A stretch of DNA of 64,000 nt from Anoxybacillus sp050480245 (GCA_050480245.1 JBCNEQ010000003.1), one strand, 5' to 3'. Shown: positions 1 to 8,704, counted from the stretch's first letter. Translations and numbers: made by a program. The notes: generated by a model from the letters alone, not told the origin.

Positions 1-19
1 CACCTCCTCCTACTCGATT

Positions 20-48
20 TTATGTCGTGTCGGTGTTTGTAGTATAAT
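20..48 (+). promoter_or_regulatory. possible sigma-A promoter for mltG
   Basis: A TATAAT hexamer lies at 43-48, about 25 bases before the mltG start. The sequence 17 bases upstream (20-25, TTATGT) is a poor -35. Only the -10 is convincing. Confidence 0.35.
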
Positions 49-73
49 GTCAAAAGTGAGGGGAGGATGACGC

Positions 74-1156
74 ATGTTACAAGAGCACGAAGCGAAAACG
101 GTGCGTAAAATTGTCTTATATATTACCGCACCTTTGTTATTGTTGATGATTGCCGCATGCATCGGTTTGTTTGCATATATTCGTTCCGCCTTGCAGCCGG
201 TTGATCCGAACGACAAAACACCAATTCAAGTAGAAATTCCAATCGGTTCATCGGTGTATACGATTGCGAATGTATTAGAAAAAAACGGTGTGATTAAAAA
301 TGCGACCATTTTTCGCTATTATGTGAAATTTAAAAACCACGCCGACTTTCAAGCGGGTAATTATACATTTACAAAAGCAATGACGGTAGCGCAAATTGTA
401 GACAAGCTAAAAACAGGAAAAGTCGTCAAAGAAGCAAAGTTAAAAATAACGATTCCAGAAGGAAAACAGCTAACGCAAATTGCAACGATCATTTCGCAAA
501 AAACAGGCTATTCATCCGAAGACATTATGGCGAAATTAACTAATCGCACCTATATCAATGAGCTAATAAAAAAATATCCTTCCGTTTTAACAACGAACAT
601 TTTAAATAAAAACATTCGCTATGCGCTTGAAGGATATTTATTTCCAGCGACATATTCCTTTACAGAAGAAAAACCTGCGCTCGAAGAAATCATTGAAACC
701 ATGGTTGCGAAAACGGAAGAAGTATTAGCAAAATATACAGAAGACATGGAAGCGCGTGGCTTGACCGTCCATCAATTGCTAACGATGGCGTCACTTATTG
801 AAGAAGAAGCAACGGAAAAAGCGGATCGCGAAAAAATCGCAAGCGTGTTTTACAATCGATTAGAAAAAGGTATGCCATTACAAACAGACCCAACTGTTTT
901 ATATGCGCTTGGAAAACATAAACAACGTGTATATTATAAAGATTTAGAAGTGAATTCCCCGTATAATACGTACATGTATACAGGACTTCCACCGGGACCG
1001 ATTGCGAACGCAGGCGAGGTGTCGATCCACGCGGCGCTTCATCCAGCGGAGACGGACTATTTTTACTTTTTAGCGACGCCAGCCGGAGATGTCATTTTTA
1101 CAAAAACACTTGACGAACATAATCGCGAGAAGGCAAAATATATCGGAAAGCAATAA
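74..1156 (+). CDS. mltG: endolytic murein transglycosylase MltG
   Basis: This 360-residue protein is the YrrL/MltG family, which cleaves nascent peptidoglycan glycan strands at the outer face of the membrane and sets strand length. One N-terminal membrane helix (about residues 14-36) is followed by a LysM-like segment and the YceG/MltG domain. The domain signature around LIEEEATEKADR carries the catalytic glutamate, and the conserved TDPTVLYALG and SPYNTY...GLPPGPI blocks are present. The start is supported by a strong GGGGAGGA ribosome site at 60-67. It is followed by a terminator-like hairpin before trmR. The family assignment is firm; the enzymology is by homology. Confidence 0.95.
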   Translation: MLQEHEAKTVRKIVLYITAPLLLLMIAACIGLFAYIRSALQPVDPNDKTPIQVEIPIGSSVYTIANVLEKNGVIKNATIFRYYVKFKNHADFQAGNYTFTKAMTVAQIVDKLKTGKVVKEAKLKITIPEGKQLTQIATIISQKTGYSSEDIMAKLTNRTYINELIKKYPSVLTTNILNKNIRYALEGYLFPATYSFTEEKPALEEIIETMVAKTEEVLAKYTEDMEARGLTVHQLLTMASLIEEEATEKADREKIASVFYNRLEKGMPLQTDPTVLYALGKHKQRVYYKDLEVNSPYNTYMYTGLPPGPIANAGEVSIHAALHPAETDYFYFLATPAGDVIFTKTLDEHNREKAKYIGKQ

Positions 1157-1213
1157 AACGTTCGCTTTTTGTTTTTATTTATGGTAGTATATATGAAGTT
1201 ATGGATCGTGATG

Positions 1214-1249
1214 AAACAAGAGTTCAATTCGTTTGAACTCTTGTTTTTG
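1214..1249 (+). terminator. intrinsic terminator between mltG and trmR
   Basis: A perfect 14-bp stem (1214-1227 with 1233-1246) with a 5-base loop runs into a short T tract. It ends only about 17 bases before the trmR start, so it could also act as an attenuator for the downstream operon. Confidence 0.7.
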
Positions 1250-1265
1250 CGAGGAGGACAGTTCG

Positions 1266-1913
1266 TTGGTAAATGAGGAAATGATTCATTATTTAGAACG
1301 ATTACTACCAAAAAAAGAAGAAGCGATCGTAGCGATGGAACAATATGCACATGAACATCATGTGCCGATTATGGATGCGCTCAGCATCGAAACGATGTTG
1401 CACATTTTAAAACTTGTTCAACCGACGCGCATTTTAGAAATTGGCACCGCGATTGGATACTCCGCCATACGCATGGCAAAAGCGTTGCCAAATGCGCACA
1501 TTGTCACGATTGAACGAGATGAAAAGCGCTACAAACAAGCGCTTGTTTATGCAGAACAAACGAATACAAAAGCGCAAATGACGTTATTGTTTGGCGATGC
1601 GCTTCATATAAGCGATGAAGTAAAAAAACATGCTCCGTTTGATGTATTGTTTATTGACGCGGCAAAAGGACAATATCGCCGCTTTTTTGAGTTGTACGAG
1701 CCACTTTTAAGCGAACAAGGAATCATTATAACGGATAACGTCTTGTTTAAAGGTCTTGTCGCTTTAGACGAACGAGTGGAACAAAAACGTATTCGCCAAC
1801 TCATTAAAAAAATTCAAGCATATAACGAATGGCTTATGGCGCATCCACGCTATGAGACAGTCATCATTCCGATCGGTGACGGAATGGCGATATCGAGAAA
1901 ACGAGGTGAATAG
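1266..1913 (+). CDS. trmR: tRNA 5-hydroxyuridine methyltransferase TrmR (YrrM)
   Basis: This 215-residue class I SAM-dependent O-methyltransferase matches B. subtilis YrrM/TrmR, which methylates 5-hydroxyuridine-34 to 5-methoxyuridine in tRNA wobble positions. The SAM motif ILEIGTAIGYSAI is near residue 60, and the metal-binding FIDAAKG and ITDNVLFKG blocks follow. I chose TTG at 1266 because GAGGAGG at 1251-1257 sits at ideal spacing; an upstream in-frame TTG at 1233 lies inside the terminator stem. The next gene starts one base after the stop, and that gene helps make the ho5U substrate, so the operon supports this role. Confidence 0.88.
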   Translation: MVNEEMIHYLERLLPKKEEAIVAMEQYAHEHHVPIMDALSIETMLHILKLVQPTRILEIGTAIGYSAIRMAKALPNAHIVTIERDEKRYKQALVYAEQTNTKAQMTLLFGDALHISDEVKKHAPFDVLFIDAAKGQYRRFFELYEPLLSEQGIIITDNVLFKGLVALDERVEQKRIRQLIKKIQAYNEWLMAHPRYETVIIPIGDGMAISRKRGE

Positions 1914-1914
1914 A

Positions 1915-2844
1915 ATGAAAAAACCAGAATTGCTTGTTACGCCAACGAGCGTGGCGCATATTGAACAACTCGCACAAGCAGGAGCGAATGCCGTCATCAT
2001 TGGTGAACAACGGTACGGCTTGCGTTTAGCAGGTGAGTTTTCACGTCAAGATGTGATCGATGCGATGCAAGTCGCTCGAAAAAACGATGTACGTGTATAT
2101 GTGGCAATGAACGCACTTTTTCATAATGACAAAGTTGATGAACTGAGCGACTATGTCCGCTTTTTGGCAGAGCAACAAGTCGATGCGATCGTGTTTGGCG
2201 ACCCAGCTGTCTTAATGACAGTACGGGAAGTAGCACCGCATATGAAACTTCATTGGAATACAGAAACGACAGCGACAAACTGGTACGCTTGCAACTATTG
2301 GGGACGAAAAGGAGCAAAACGTGCCGTTCTTGCCCGCGAGCTGAATATGGAAGAAATCATTGATATTAAAAATCATGCGGAAGTGGAAATTGAAGTGCAA
2401 GTACATGGAATGACATGCATGTTCCAATCGAAACGTTCCCTCATCGGTAACTATTTCGAATATCAAGGCAAGTTTATGGAAATTCAACAAATGAAATACG
2501 CAAAAGGGCTCTTTTTGTACGACAAAGAACGCGACAACAAATATCCGATTTTTGAAGATGAAAACGGTACGCACATTATGAGCCCTAATGATATTTGCAT
2601 TATTGATGAACTTGAAGACATGATTGACGCCAAAATCGATAGCTTTAAAATTGACGGCGTGCTTCATGAGCCAGATTATATTACAGAAGTAACGAAATTA
2701 TATCGCCGCGCCATTGATTTATGTGCAGAAAATCGCGAGCAATACGAAGAGGAAAAAGGTGAACTGCTTGCGCGCATTGAAGCGATTCAGCCGACACATC
2801 GCCCGTTAGACACCGGCTTTTTCTTTAAAGAAACGGTATATTAA
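1915..2844 (+). CDS. trhP1: prephenate-dependent tRNA uridine hydroxylase subunit TrhP1 (YrrN, U32 family)
   Basis: This 309-residue 'peptidase U32' family protein equals B. subtilis YrrN in length and position. YrrN and YrrO together are required for prephenate-dependent 5-hydroxylation of wobble uridine, so the 'peptidase' label is historical. It opens with the U32 core KPELLVTPTSVAHIEQLAQAG and contains VQVHGMTCMFQSKRSLIGNY, the U32 signature region. It has fewer cysteines than TrhP2. The ATG at 1915 follows an ACGAGGTG site. It is translationally close to trmR and upstream of trhP2. Confidence 0.85.
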   Translation: MKKPELLVTPTSVAHIEQLAQAGANAVIIGEQRYGLRLAGEFSRQDVIDAMQVARKNDVRVYVAMNALFHNDKVDELSDYVRFLAEQQVDAIVFGDPAVLMTVREVAPHMKLHWNTETTATNWYACNYWGRKGAKRAVLARELNMEEIIDIKNHAEVEIEVQVHGMTCMFQSKRSLIGNYFEYQGKFMEIQQMKYAKGLFLYDKERDNKYPIFEDENGTHIMSPNDICIIDELEDMIDAKIDSFKIDGVLHEPDYITEVTKLYRRAIDLCAENREQYEEEKGELLARIEAIQPTHRPLDTGFFFKETVY

Positions 2845-2873
2845 ACATATTAAACGAAAAGGAGGGAGCCTTC

Positions 2874-4127
2874 ATGAGCATATCACAAATTATCAATGGC
2901 AAGCGCGTCATTGTGAAAAAACCAGAGTTGCTTGCGCCTGCTGGCAACTTAGAGAAGTTGAAAGTGGCTGTTCATTATGGAGCAGACGCTGTCTTTATCG
3001 GCGGACAAGAATACGGTCTTCGTTCTAATGCCGACAACTTTACGCTTGAAGAAATGGCCGAAGGTGTGCAATTTGCGAAAAAATATGGCGCAAAAATTTA
3101 CGTGACGACAAACATTTACGCACATAACGAAAACATTCCGGGGCTTGAAGATTATTTGCGCGGTTTAGAGCGTGTTGGTGTGCATGGCATTATCGTCGCG
3201 GATCCGCTTATTATTGAAACCGCACGTCGCGTCGCACCAAAATTAGAAGTACATTTAAGTACCCAACAGTCGCTTACAAACTGGAAAGCGGTGCAATTTT
3301 GGAAAGAAGAAGGGCTTGAACGGGTTGTTTTAGCGCGCGAAACAAGCGCGGAAGAAATTCGCGAAATTAAAGAAAAAGTCGATATTGAAATTGAAACATT
3401 TATTCACGGTGCAATGTGTATTGCATATTCTGGTCGCTGTGTATTAAGCAACCATATGACTGCGCGCGATTCTAACCGTGGGGGCTGTTGTCAGTCGTGC
3501 CGCTGGGATTACGATTTGTACAAGCTCGAAGGAGACCGTGCCATCGCATTGTTTGATGAAAACGACGATCCGTTTGCGATGAGCCCGAAAGATTTAAATT
3601 TAATTCAATCGATTCCAAAAATGATTGAGCTCGGTATTGATAGTTTAAAAATCGAAGGGCGAATGAAGTCCATTCATTACGTCGCAACCGTCGTTAGCGT
3701 GTATCGCAAAGTCATTGATGCCTACTGTGCAGACCCTGACAATTTCGTCATTCGCAAAGAGTGGCTAGATGAGCTCGATAAATGTGCGAATCGTGACACC
3801 GCGCCAGCCTTTTTTGAAGGTGTTCCAGGCTATAAAGAGCAAATGTTTGGCGTTCATAGCAAAAAGACGACGTACGATTTCGTCGGTCTTGTGCTTGACT
3901 ACGACAAAGAAACAGGCATCGTGACGTTGCAACAGCGCAACTTCTTTAAACCAGGCGATGAAGTTGAATTTTTCGGACCTGAAATCGAAAATTTTACACA
4001 AGTCATTGAAAAAATTTGGGATGAAGAAGGAAATGAGCTTGATGCAGCTCGTCATCCGCTCCAAATTGTTCGTTTTAAAGTCGATCGAGAAGTTTTCCCA
4101 TACAACATGATGAGAAAGGGGCACTAA
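2874..4127 (+). CDS. trhP2: prephenate-dependent tRNA uridine hydroxylase subunit TrhP2 (YrrO, U32 family)
   Basis: This 417-residue U32 protein is paralogous to its upstream neighbour (both begin with KPELL and share the fold) and longer by a C-terminal beta-barrel domain from about residue 320. The cluster around IHGAMCIAYSGRCVLS and RGGCCQSCRWDY carries the conserved cysteines expected to bind an iron-sulfur centre. B. subtilis YrrO works with YrrN to form 5-hydroxyuridine at tRNA position 34. AGGAGGGAG precedes the ATG. The udk start lies 2 bases after its stop, so they are probably co-transcribed. Confidence 0.87.
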   Translation: MSISQIINGKRVIVKKPELLAPAGNLEKLKVAVHYGADAVFIGGQEYGLRSNADNFTLEEMAEGVQFAKKYGAKIYVTTNIYAHNENIPGLEDYLRGLERVGVHGIIVADPLIIETARRVAPKLEVHLSTQQSLTNWKAVQFWKEEGLERVVLARETSAEEIREIKEKVDIEIETFIHGAMCIAYSGRCVLSNHMTARDSNRGGCCQSCRWDYDLYKLEGDRAIALFDENDDPFAMSPKDLNLIQSIPKMIELGIDSLKIEGRMKSIHYVATVVSVYRKVIDAYCADPDNFVIRKEWLDELDKCANRDTAPAFFEGVPGYKEQMFGVHSKKTTYDFVGLVLDYDKETGIVTLQQRNFFKPGDEVEFFGPEIENFTQVIEKIWDEEGNELDAARHPLQIVRFKVDREVFPYNMMRKGH

Positions 4128-4128
4128 C

Positions 4129-4764
4129 ATGAGGAAGAAACCGGTTGTCATCGGAGTTGCAGGCGGCTCTGGTTCGGGGAAAACGACCGTTACAAAAGCG
4201 ATTTATGAACATTTTCAAGGACATTCCATTTTAATGCTTGAACAAGACTTTTACTATAAAGACCAAAGTCATTTGCCGTTTGAAGAACGATTAAAAACAA
4301 ACTACGATCATCCACTTGCTTTTGACAATGATTTGCTTATTGAACATATTAATAAACTTTTGAATTACGAACCAATTGACAAGCCTGTATACGACTATAC
4401 GCTTCATACTCGTTCAAACGAAGTCATTCGCGTCGAGCCGAAAGATGTCATCATTTTAGAAGGCATTCTTGTATTAGAAGACGAACGATTGCGCAACTTA
4501 ATGGATATTAAAGTGTACGTTGATACGGATGCCGACATTCGTATTATTCGCCGCTTATTGCGCGACATTAAAGAGCGCGGTCGCATGCTTGAATCGGTCA
4601 TCGAACAATATGTGAACGTCGTGCGTCCAATGCACAATCAGTTTGTTGAGCCGACGAAACGGTATGCCGACATTATTATTCCAGAAGGCGGCCATAATCA
4701 CGTTGCCATCGATTTAATGGTTACAAAAATTCAAACGATTCTTGAACAAAAGTCTATTTTGTAA
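4129..4764 (+). CDS. udk: uridine kinase Udk
   Basis: This 211-residue P-loop kinase phosphorylates uridine and cytidine in pyrimidine salvage. The Walker A motif GGSGSGKTT is near residue 11. The EQDFYYKD and YDHPLAFD substrate-binding segments and the RRLLRDIKERGR lid are intact. It sits last in the trmR-trhP1-trhP2-udk run, as in B. subtilis. Length is typical for the family. Confidence 0.95.
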   Translation: MRKKPVVIGVAGGSGSGKTTVTKAIYEHFQGHSILMLEQDFYYKDQSHLPFEERLKTNYDHPLAFDNDLLIEHINKLLNYEPIDKPVYDYTLHTRSNEVIRVEPKDVIILEGILVLEDERLRNLMDIKVYVDTDADIRIIRRLLRDIKERGRMLESVIEQYVNVVRPMHNQFVEPTKRYADIIIPEGGHNHVAIDLMVTKIQTILEQKSIL

Positions 4765-4801
4765 TACCATAGCATAGATAATATGTAAACTTTTTGTCTT
4801 T

Positions 4802-4830
4802 GTACGAACGAGCCGTTCGTACATTTTCCA
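4802..4830 (+). terminator. weak terminator-like hairpin between udk and greA
   Basis: A 9-bp inverted repeat (GTACGAACG at 4802-4810, CGTTCGTAC at 4814-4822) is followed by ATTTT. The loop is very short and the T tract poor, so termination would be partial. Confidence 0.35.
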
Positions 4831-4855
4831 TACATAAATAAAAGGAGTGAATGTC

Positions 4856-5332
4856 ATGTCAATGGAAAAAGAATACCCAATGACGAAAGCGGGGAAGGAG
4901 AAACTTGAGCAAGAACTTGAATATTTAAAAACGGTGAAGCGGAAAGAAGTCGTAGAGCGCATTCAAATTGCGCGCAGCTTCGGGGACTTATCCGAAAACT
5001 CGGAGTACGATGCAGCAAAAGATGAGCAAGCGTTCGTTGAATCGCGCATTCAAATGCTTGAAAATATGATTCGCAATGCGAAAATTATTGAAGAAGACTT
5101 AGAAAGCACAGACGTCGTATCGCTTGGAAGAACGGTGACATTTGTCGAGCTTCCAGATGGGGAAGAAGAGTCGTATACGATCGTCGGTAGTGCAGAAGCT
5201 GATCCGTTTGAAGGAAAAATTTCAAACGACTCTCCAATTGCGAAATCGCTCATCGGCCGCCGTGTTGGCGAAGAAGTAACCGTTCATACGCCTGGCGGCG
5301 ATATGGTTGTAAAAATCATCGCAGTAAAATAG
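4856..5332 (+). CDS. greA: transcription elongation factor GreA
   Basis: This 158-residue protein rescues backtracked RNA polymerase by stimulating transcript cleavage in the secondary channel. The N-terminal coiled coil carries the acidic tip DLSENSEYDAAKDEQ, and the C-terminal FKBP-like domain ends VHTPGGDMVVKI. I chose ATG at 4856 because AAAGGAG (4841-4847) is at normal spacing; the GTG at 4847 overlaps that site. A strong terminator follows. Confidence 0.95.
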   Translation: MSMEKEYPMTKAGKEKLEQELEYLKTVKRKEVVERIQIARSFGDLSENSEYDAAKDEQAFVESRIQMLENMIRNAKIIEEDLESTDVVSLGRTVTFVELPDGEEESYTIVGSAEADPFEGKISNDSPIAKSLIGRRVGEEVTVHTPGGDMVVKIIAVK

Positions 5333-5344
5333 GTTTTAAAATCC

Positions 5345-5379
5345 AACACCTCGTCGACAATGAAGACGAGGTGTTTTTT
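5345..5379 (+). terminator. greA terminator whose 3' arm carries the pbpI ribosome site
   Basis: An 11-bp stem (5345-5355 with 5365-5375) is followed by a six-T run ending one base before the pbpI start codon. The only ribosome-binding candidate for pbpI (GAGGTG, 5368-5373) lies within the 3' stem arm. Confidence 0.8.
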
Positions 5380-7128
5380 ATGGAAAAAAAACGAATCGTC
5401 ATCATATTAACAATTATTCAATTAGCGATATTCGGTTTGGTCGGTCGGCTCGTTCAGCTACAACTTGTGAGCACCGAATCGTTTCATGGGATCAATTTAA
5501 TTGAGGAAAGCGTTGCTCAGCGAACGGAACAACTCGTCATCGATGATGGTCGCGGTGTGTTTGTTGATCGAAACGGCGAGCCGCTCACATATGAATACAT
5601 TCCGACGCTAGTTTTATTTCCATTTTTAAAAAAAATGGACTGGCCAATCGATCAAATTGCTGCGATCATTTCCGTGCCAAAAGAAGTGTTGAAACGACAG
5701 CTTGAAGAGGCGAAAGGTCCGATCATTTTGCATGACGGACAACGGCCCATTCAGCTTCAACCGTGGCAAATGGAACGCATTAACAAGCTGCATATTCCCG
5801 GTGTCATCGCTGTTCATAAACAATACGAACTAAAGGAAAAATACGCCCAACACGTCATCGGTTTTCTTGGAGAAAGCGAAAAGTTGCTTGGGGAGCGGTA
5901 CGGGGAGCGAAAATTATCGCCAAAAACGAAAATCGGCGTTGCTGGTTTGCAAAGTTCGTTTGATGAATTTTTAATTCCTGATGGGGAAACGAAGCTATTG
6001 TATCACGTAGACGCTCGCGGTGAGCCGCTGTTTGGCATGGATGTGAAATATACAGAGCAGGCAAATCCGTTTTATCCAATTACGGTGCAAACAACGATTG
6101 ATCGCACGATCCAACAGCGCATCGAACAAATGATTGCCCAACATGGGATGAAAAAAGGCGCTGTCGTTTTGCTCGATGTCGAAACAAACGACGTTGTTGC
6201 GCTTGCAAGCGCCCCGGCGATTGATGAACGGGATCCGTATAAAGACGGAGCAGCGGAAAACCGTGCTCTTCTTCCTCAAGTGCCGGGCTCTGTTTTTAAA
6301 GTTGTCGTTGCAGCAGCGGCACTTGAAAACGGGCTTGTTCACGGACAAACGTTTAACTGCGATCGAAAAATTAACGGTGAGCCGGAAGAAAAAAAGAAAG
6401 GTATGCGCACGTTTGAAGAGAGCTTTGCGATTAGTTGCAACAACACATTTGCGGAGTTAGGAAAACAGTTGATCGCTATGGATAAAAACATGTTTGATAT
6501 ATATGCCGAAAAACTCGGCCTATTTCCGCGTGTCGGCTGGGAAGGAGATGTATATCACTTCGAATCGTTTCGTCCGCTTCATGAAGAGAAGCAAGGGAAA
6601 ATTTGGACGGATGAAAGAGACAAAAACGTTCCGCTTGCTGTTGCCCAAACGGCGATCGGACAAAAAGATGTGCGTGTCTCACCGCTTGCGGTGGCGAATA
6701 TGATGGCGACAATTGCACGCGGCGGTGAGGCAAAGCAAGTGCGCATCGCCCAAAAAATGATGTATAAAAACGGTACAACATTTTTCACCTTCGACGAGAA
6801 GCGACTAACAACAGATTCGTTACGTCCAGAGACGATTGATAAATTACAAGAGCTTTTACAACTCGTTGTGACGCATTCCGAAGGTACGGGTCGCGCGTTT
6901 CAACCATTGCCTTATGCCGTCGCAGGAAAGTCGGGAACGGCAGAAACGGGGGAAGAAGGACTCGTAAACAAATGGTTTGCAGGTTATTTTCCAGCTGACC
7001 GTCCAAAATATGCGCTCGTTGTGGTACAATTAGAAACAGCATCAGCCGCTTCTGTCACGAACGCCATTTTTGCCGATATCGTTCGTGCAACATATGAGTT
7101 GGAACAGAAAGGAATGAACGAAGAGTGA
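5380..7128 (+). CDS. pbpI: class B penicillin-binding protein PbpI (YrrR)
   Basis: This 582-residue transpeptidase cross-links peptidoglycan at the membrane surface. It has one N-terminal membrane helix (about residues 5-25), a PBP dimerisation region, and a C-terminal transpeptidase domain. The catalytic serine is in SVFK (about S304), with SCN near 352 and KSGT near 517, so all three active-site motifs are intact. Length and neighbours (greA upstream, yrrS downstream) match B. subtilis PbpI. The ATG at 5380 is preferred over GTG 5371, which falls inside the greA terminator stem. Confidence 0.92.
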   Translation: MEKKRIVIILTIIQLAIFGLVGRLVQLQLVSTESFHGINLIEESVAQRTEQLVIDDGRGVFVDRNGEPLTYEYIPTLVLFPFLKKMDWPIDQIAAIISVPKEVLKRQLEEAKGPIILHDGQRPIQLQPWQMERINKLHIPGVIAVHKQYELKEKYAQHVIGFLGESEKLLGERYGERKLSPKTKIGVAGLQSSFDEFLIPDGETKLLYHVDARGEPLFGMDVKYTEQANPFYPITVQTTIDRTIQQRIEQMIAQHGMKKGAVVLLDVETNDVVALASAPAIDERDPYKDGAAENRALLPQVPGSVFKVVVAAAALENGLVHGQTFNCDRKINGEPEEKKKGMRTFEESFAISCNNTFAELGKQLIAMDKNMFDIYAEKLGLFPRVGWEGDVYHFESFRPLHEEKQGKIWTDERDKNVPLAVAQTAIGQKDVRVSPLAVANMMATIARGGEAKQVRIAQKMMYKNGTTFFTFDEKRLTTDSLRPETIDKLQELLQLVVTHSEGTGRAFQPLPYAVAGKSGTAETGEEGLVNKWFAGYFPADRPKYALVVVQLETASAASVTNAIFADIVRATYELEQKGMNEE

Positions 7129-7721
7129 GCAGCCGTTTTGCGAAACGTTCAAAACAAAGAAAAGTAAACCGCGTATTAAATACGTTCATTGCGATTGTGT
7201 TTGCGCTTATTTTATTTTTCGGATGGAAATGGTTGTTCGCCAACGACCGTCCGGTGAAAGAAACAAACACATCTCCACAATCGGTTGAAGTGGAGACAAA
7301 TGAGCCGCCAAACGATGAGCAACCATCCGAAACGGAAACAGAAATAAATGAGCAACAATCGAACGACACCGTTGAAGAAACGGTTGTCGATGATCCAAAC
7401 TCAAACGTCATCCGTGAGATTGTCAATCCGTCATGGCAGCCGATCGGTACAACGCAATCGGAGCCACATGTGACACAATACGATAAAAATTCAGTTGATT
7501 GGAAAGAAATGCTCGATGCGATTAGTTATGCGACTGGCATTTCTTCTTCTGATTTGATCGTTTGGTTTATCGGAAATGGAGGAAGCCCGAATCATGCTGT
7601 TGCTACTGTCTCCAAAAAAGATAAAACGGAACATTATAAAGTGTTTATCGAATGGGTGACAAATGAAGGGTGGAAGCCAACAAAAGTACAACAATTTAAA
7701 AAAATAGAGCGCCGTCCGTGA
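7125..7721 (+). CDS. yrrS: YrrS family membrane-anchored protein (DUF1510)
   Basis: This 198-residue protein overlaps the end of pbpI by four bases (GTGA), so the two are translationally coupled. It has a basic N-terminus, one membrane helix (about residues 19-38), a long Glu/Asn/Thr-rich linker (about 40-105), and a C-terminal DUF1510 domain (about 110-195). This predicts a single-pass protein with an outside domain. Its function is not established; the pairing with a PBP suggests a cell-wall role. Confidence 0.8.
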   Translation: MSSRFAKRSKQRKVNRVLNTFIAIVFALILFFGWKWLFANDRPVKETNTSPQSVEVETNEPPNDEQPSETETEINEQQSNDTVEETVVDDPNSNVIREIVNPSWQPIGTTQSEPHVTQYDKNSVDWKEMLDAISYATGISSSDLIVWFIGNGGSPNHAVATVSKKDKTEHYKVFIEWVTNEGWKPTKVQQFKKIERRP

Positions 7722-7735
7722 CGCTCTATTTTTTT
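7700..7735. terminator. bidirectional terminator between yrrS and yrzA
   Basis: A perfect 12-bp stem (7700-7711 with 7722-7733), A-rich on the left and T-rich on the right, serves both convergent genes. Confidence 0.85.
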
Positions 7736-7929
7736 GCTTTAAAATGCACCATCGCGCTATAAAGACGTTGTCCGTTTTCTAACAGTTGCATTTGATACGA
7801 AACATGATGCACTTCAAGCATAATCGCTTTGTTATGTTCAATTTGCTCATTAATTTTTTTCTCTAACGCCGCTAAGTCCGTCGCTTCGAAAAATTCCACT
7901 TTATCTTGAATGAGATCAAACGTAATCAT
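7726..7929 (-). CDS. yrzA: YrzA family small protein (DUF2536)
   Basis: A 67-residue protein starts at the ATG at 7929, behind GAGGAGGAGG on the minus strand. It is predicted soluble, with alternating helix and strand and a charged centre (DLAALEKKINEQIEHNK). Size and place, convergent to yrrS and divergent from yrrT, match B. subtilis YrzA. Function is unknown. Confidence 0.75.
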   Translation of the reverse strand: MITFDLIQDKVEFFEATDLAALEKKINEQIEHNKAIMLEVHHVSYQMQLLENGQRLYSAMVHFKAKK

Positions 7930-8020
7930 CGTCCTCCTCCTCTCTACACGTAGTTTAACACATTTCCATTGAACATCTAAAAAAAATGTGATAGATTGAG
8001 AACAGCAGTACATTTAATTC

Positions 8021-8050
8021 ATACTATACTTATAGGAATTATTATATTTA
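8021..8050 (+). promoter_or_regulatory. candidate CymR operator before yrrT
   Basis: The AT-rich sequence ATACTATACTTATAGGAATT starting at 8021 precedes yrrT. It contains the AGGAATT core that I recall from CymR targets of the equivalent B. subtilis operon. A TATACT -10-like hexamer overlaps it. CymR with CysK represses this operon in B. subtilis when cysteine is plentiful; transfer of that regulation to this organism is inference. Confidence 0.45.
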
Positions 8051-8065
8051 ATGGAGTGTGACATC

Positions 8066-8704
8066 ATGGGACGTGAGTTTTTAGACATCTTTGAGAATTG
8101 GGCACAATCGTATGATTCGTCAGTATACGGGCACGATGAACAATATCGCGACGTATTTGACGGATATGAGACGATTTTAAATACAGTTGTTGAAAAAAGC
8201 GGCAACGTCGTGTTAGAGTTTGGGGTTGGGACAGGAAATTTAACGAAAAAACTAATTGAGGCGAATAAAACCGTATATGGCATTGAACCGTCTGCACCGA
8301 TGCGTGAGCTCGCCAAAGAAAAACTCGGTCATGCGACGATTGAAGACGGAGACTTTTTACAGTTTCCTTTGCCAAATGAACCGATCGATACGATCGTGAG
8401 CACATATGCTTTTCACCATTTAACAGATCAAGAAAAAGAAGAAGCGATCGGCAAGTATAGCACACTTCTTCATAAAGGTGGTAAAATAGTGTTTGCGGAT
8501 ACAGCGTTTATTAACCACGAAGCGTACGAGGCGATGATCGCAGAAGCGAAACAAAAAGGATTCGTCGATTTAGCGGAAGACTTACAGCGCGAATATTACA
8601 CGACAATTCCTGCCTTAGAGCATATGTTTACTACACATGGTTTTACGGTCACATTTACGCCGATGAATCGCTTCGTTTGGTTGATGGAGGCTGTCAAACA
8701 ATAG
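8066..8704 (+). CDS. yrrT: class I SAM-dependent methyltransferase YrrT
   Basis: This 212-residue methyltransferase has the SAM-binding block VLEFGVGTGNLT near residue 48 and the downstream motif TIVSTYAFHHL. It is the first gene of the S-adenosylmethionine-to-cysteine recycling operon in B. subtilis, where its methyl acceptor is still unclear. ATG at 8066 has GGAG nine bases upstream. mtnN follows 18 bases after the stop, so SAH made here can be processed by the next product. Confidence 0.88.
   Translation: MGREFLDIFENWAQSYDSSVYGHDEQYRDVFDGYETILNTVVEKSGNVVLEFGVGTGNLTKKLIEANKTVYGIEPSAPMRELAKEKLGHATIEDGDFLQFPLPNEPIDTIVSTYAFHHLTDQEKEEAIGKYSTLLHKGGKIVFADTAFINHEAYEAMIAEAKQKGFVDLAEDLQREYYTTIPALEHMFTTHGFTVTFTPMNRFVWLMEAVKQ

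Noticed and set aside
1..19. A possible minus-strand gene start at the left edge (GGAGGAGGTG on the minus strand)
   Set aside because: The start codon would lie outside the window and no coding sequence can be seen.
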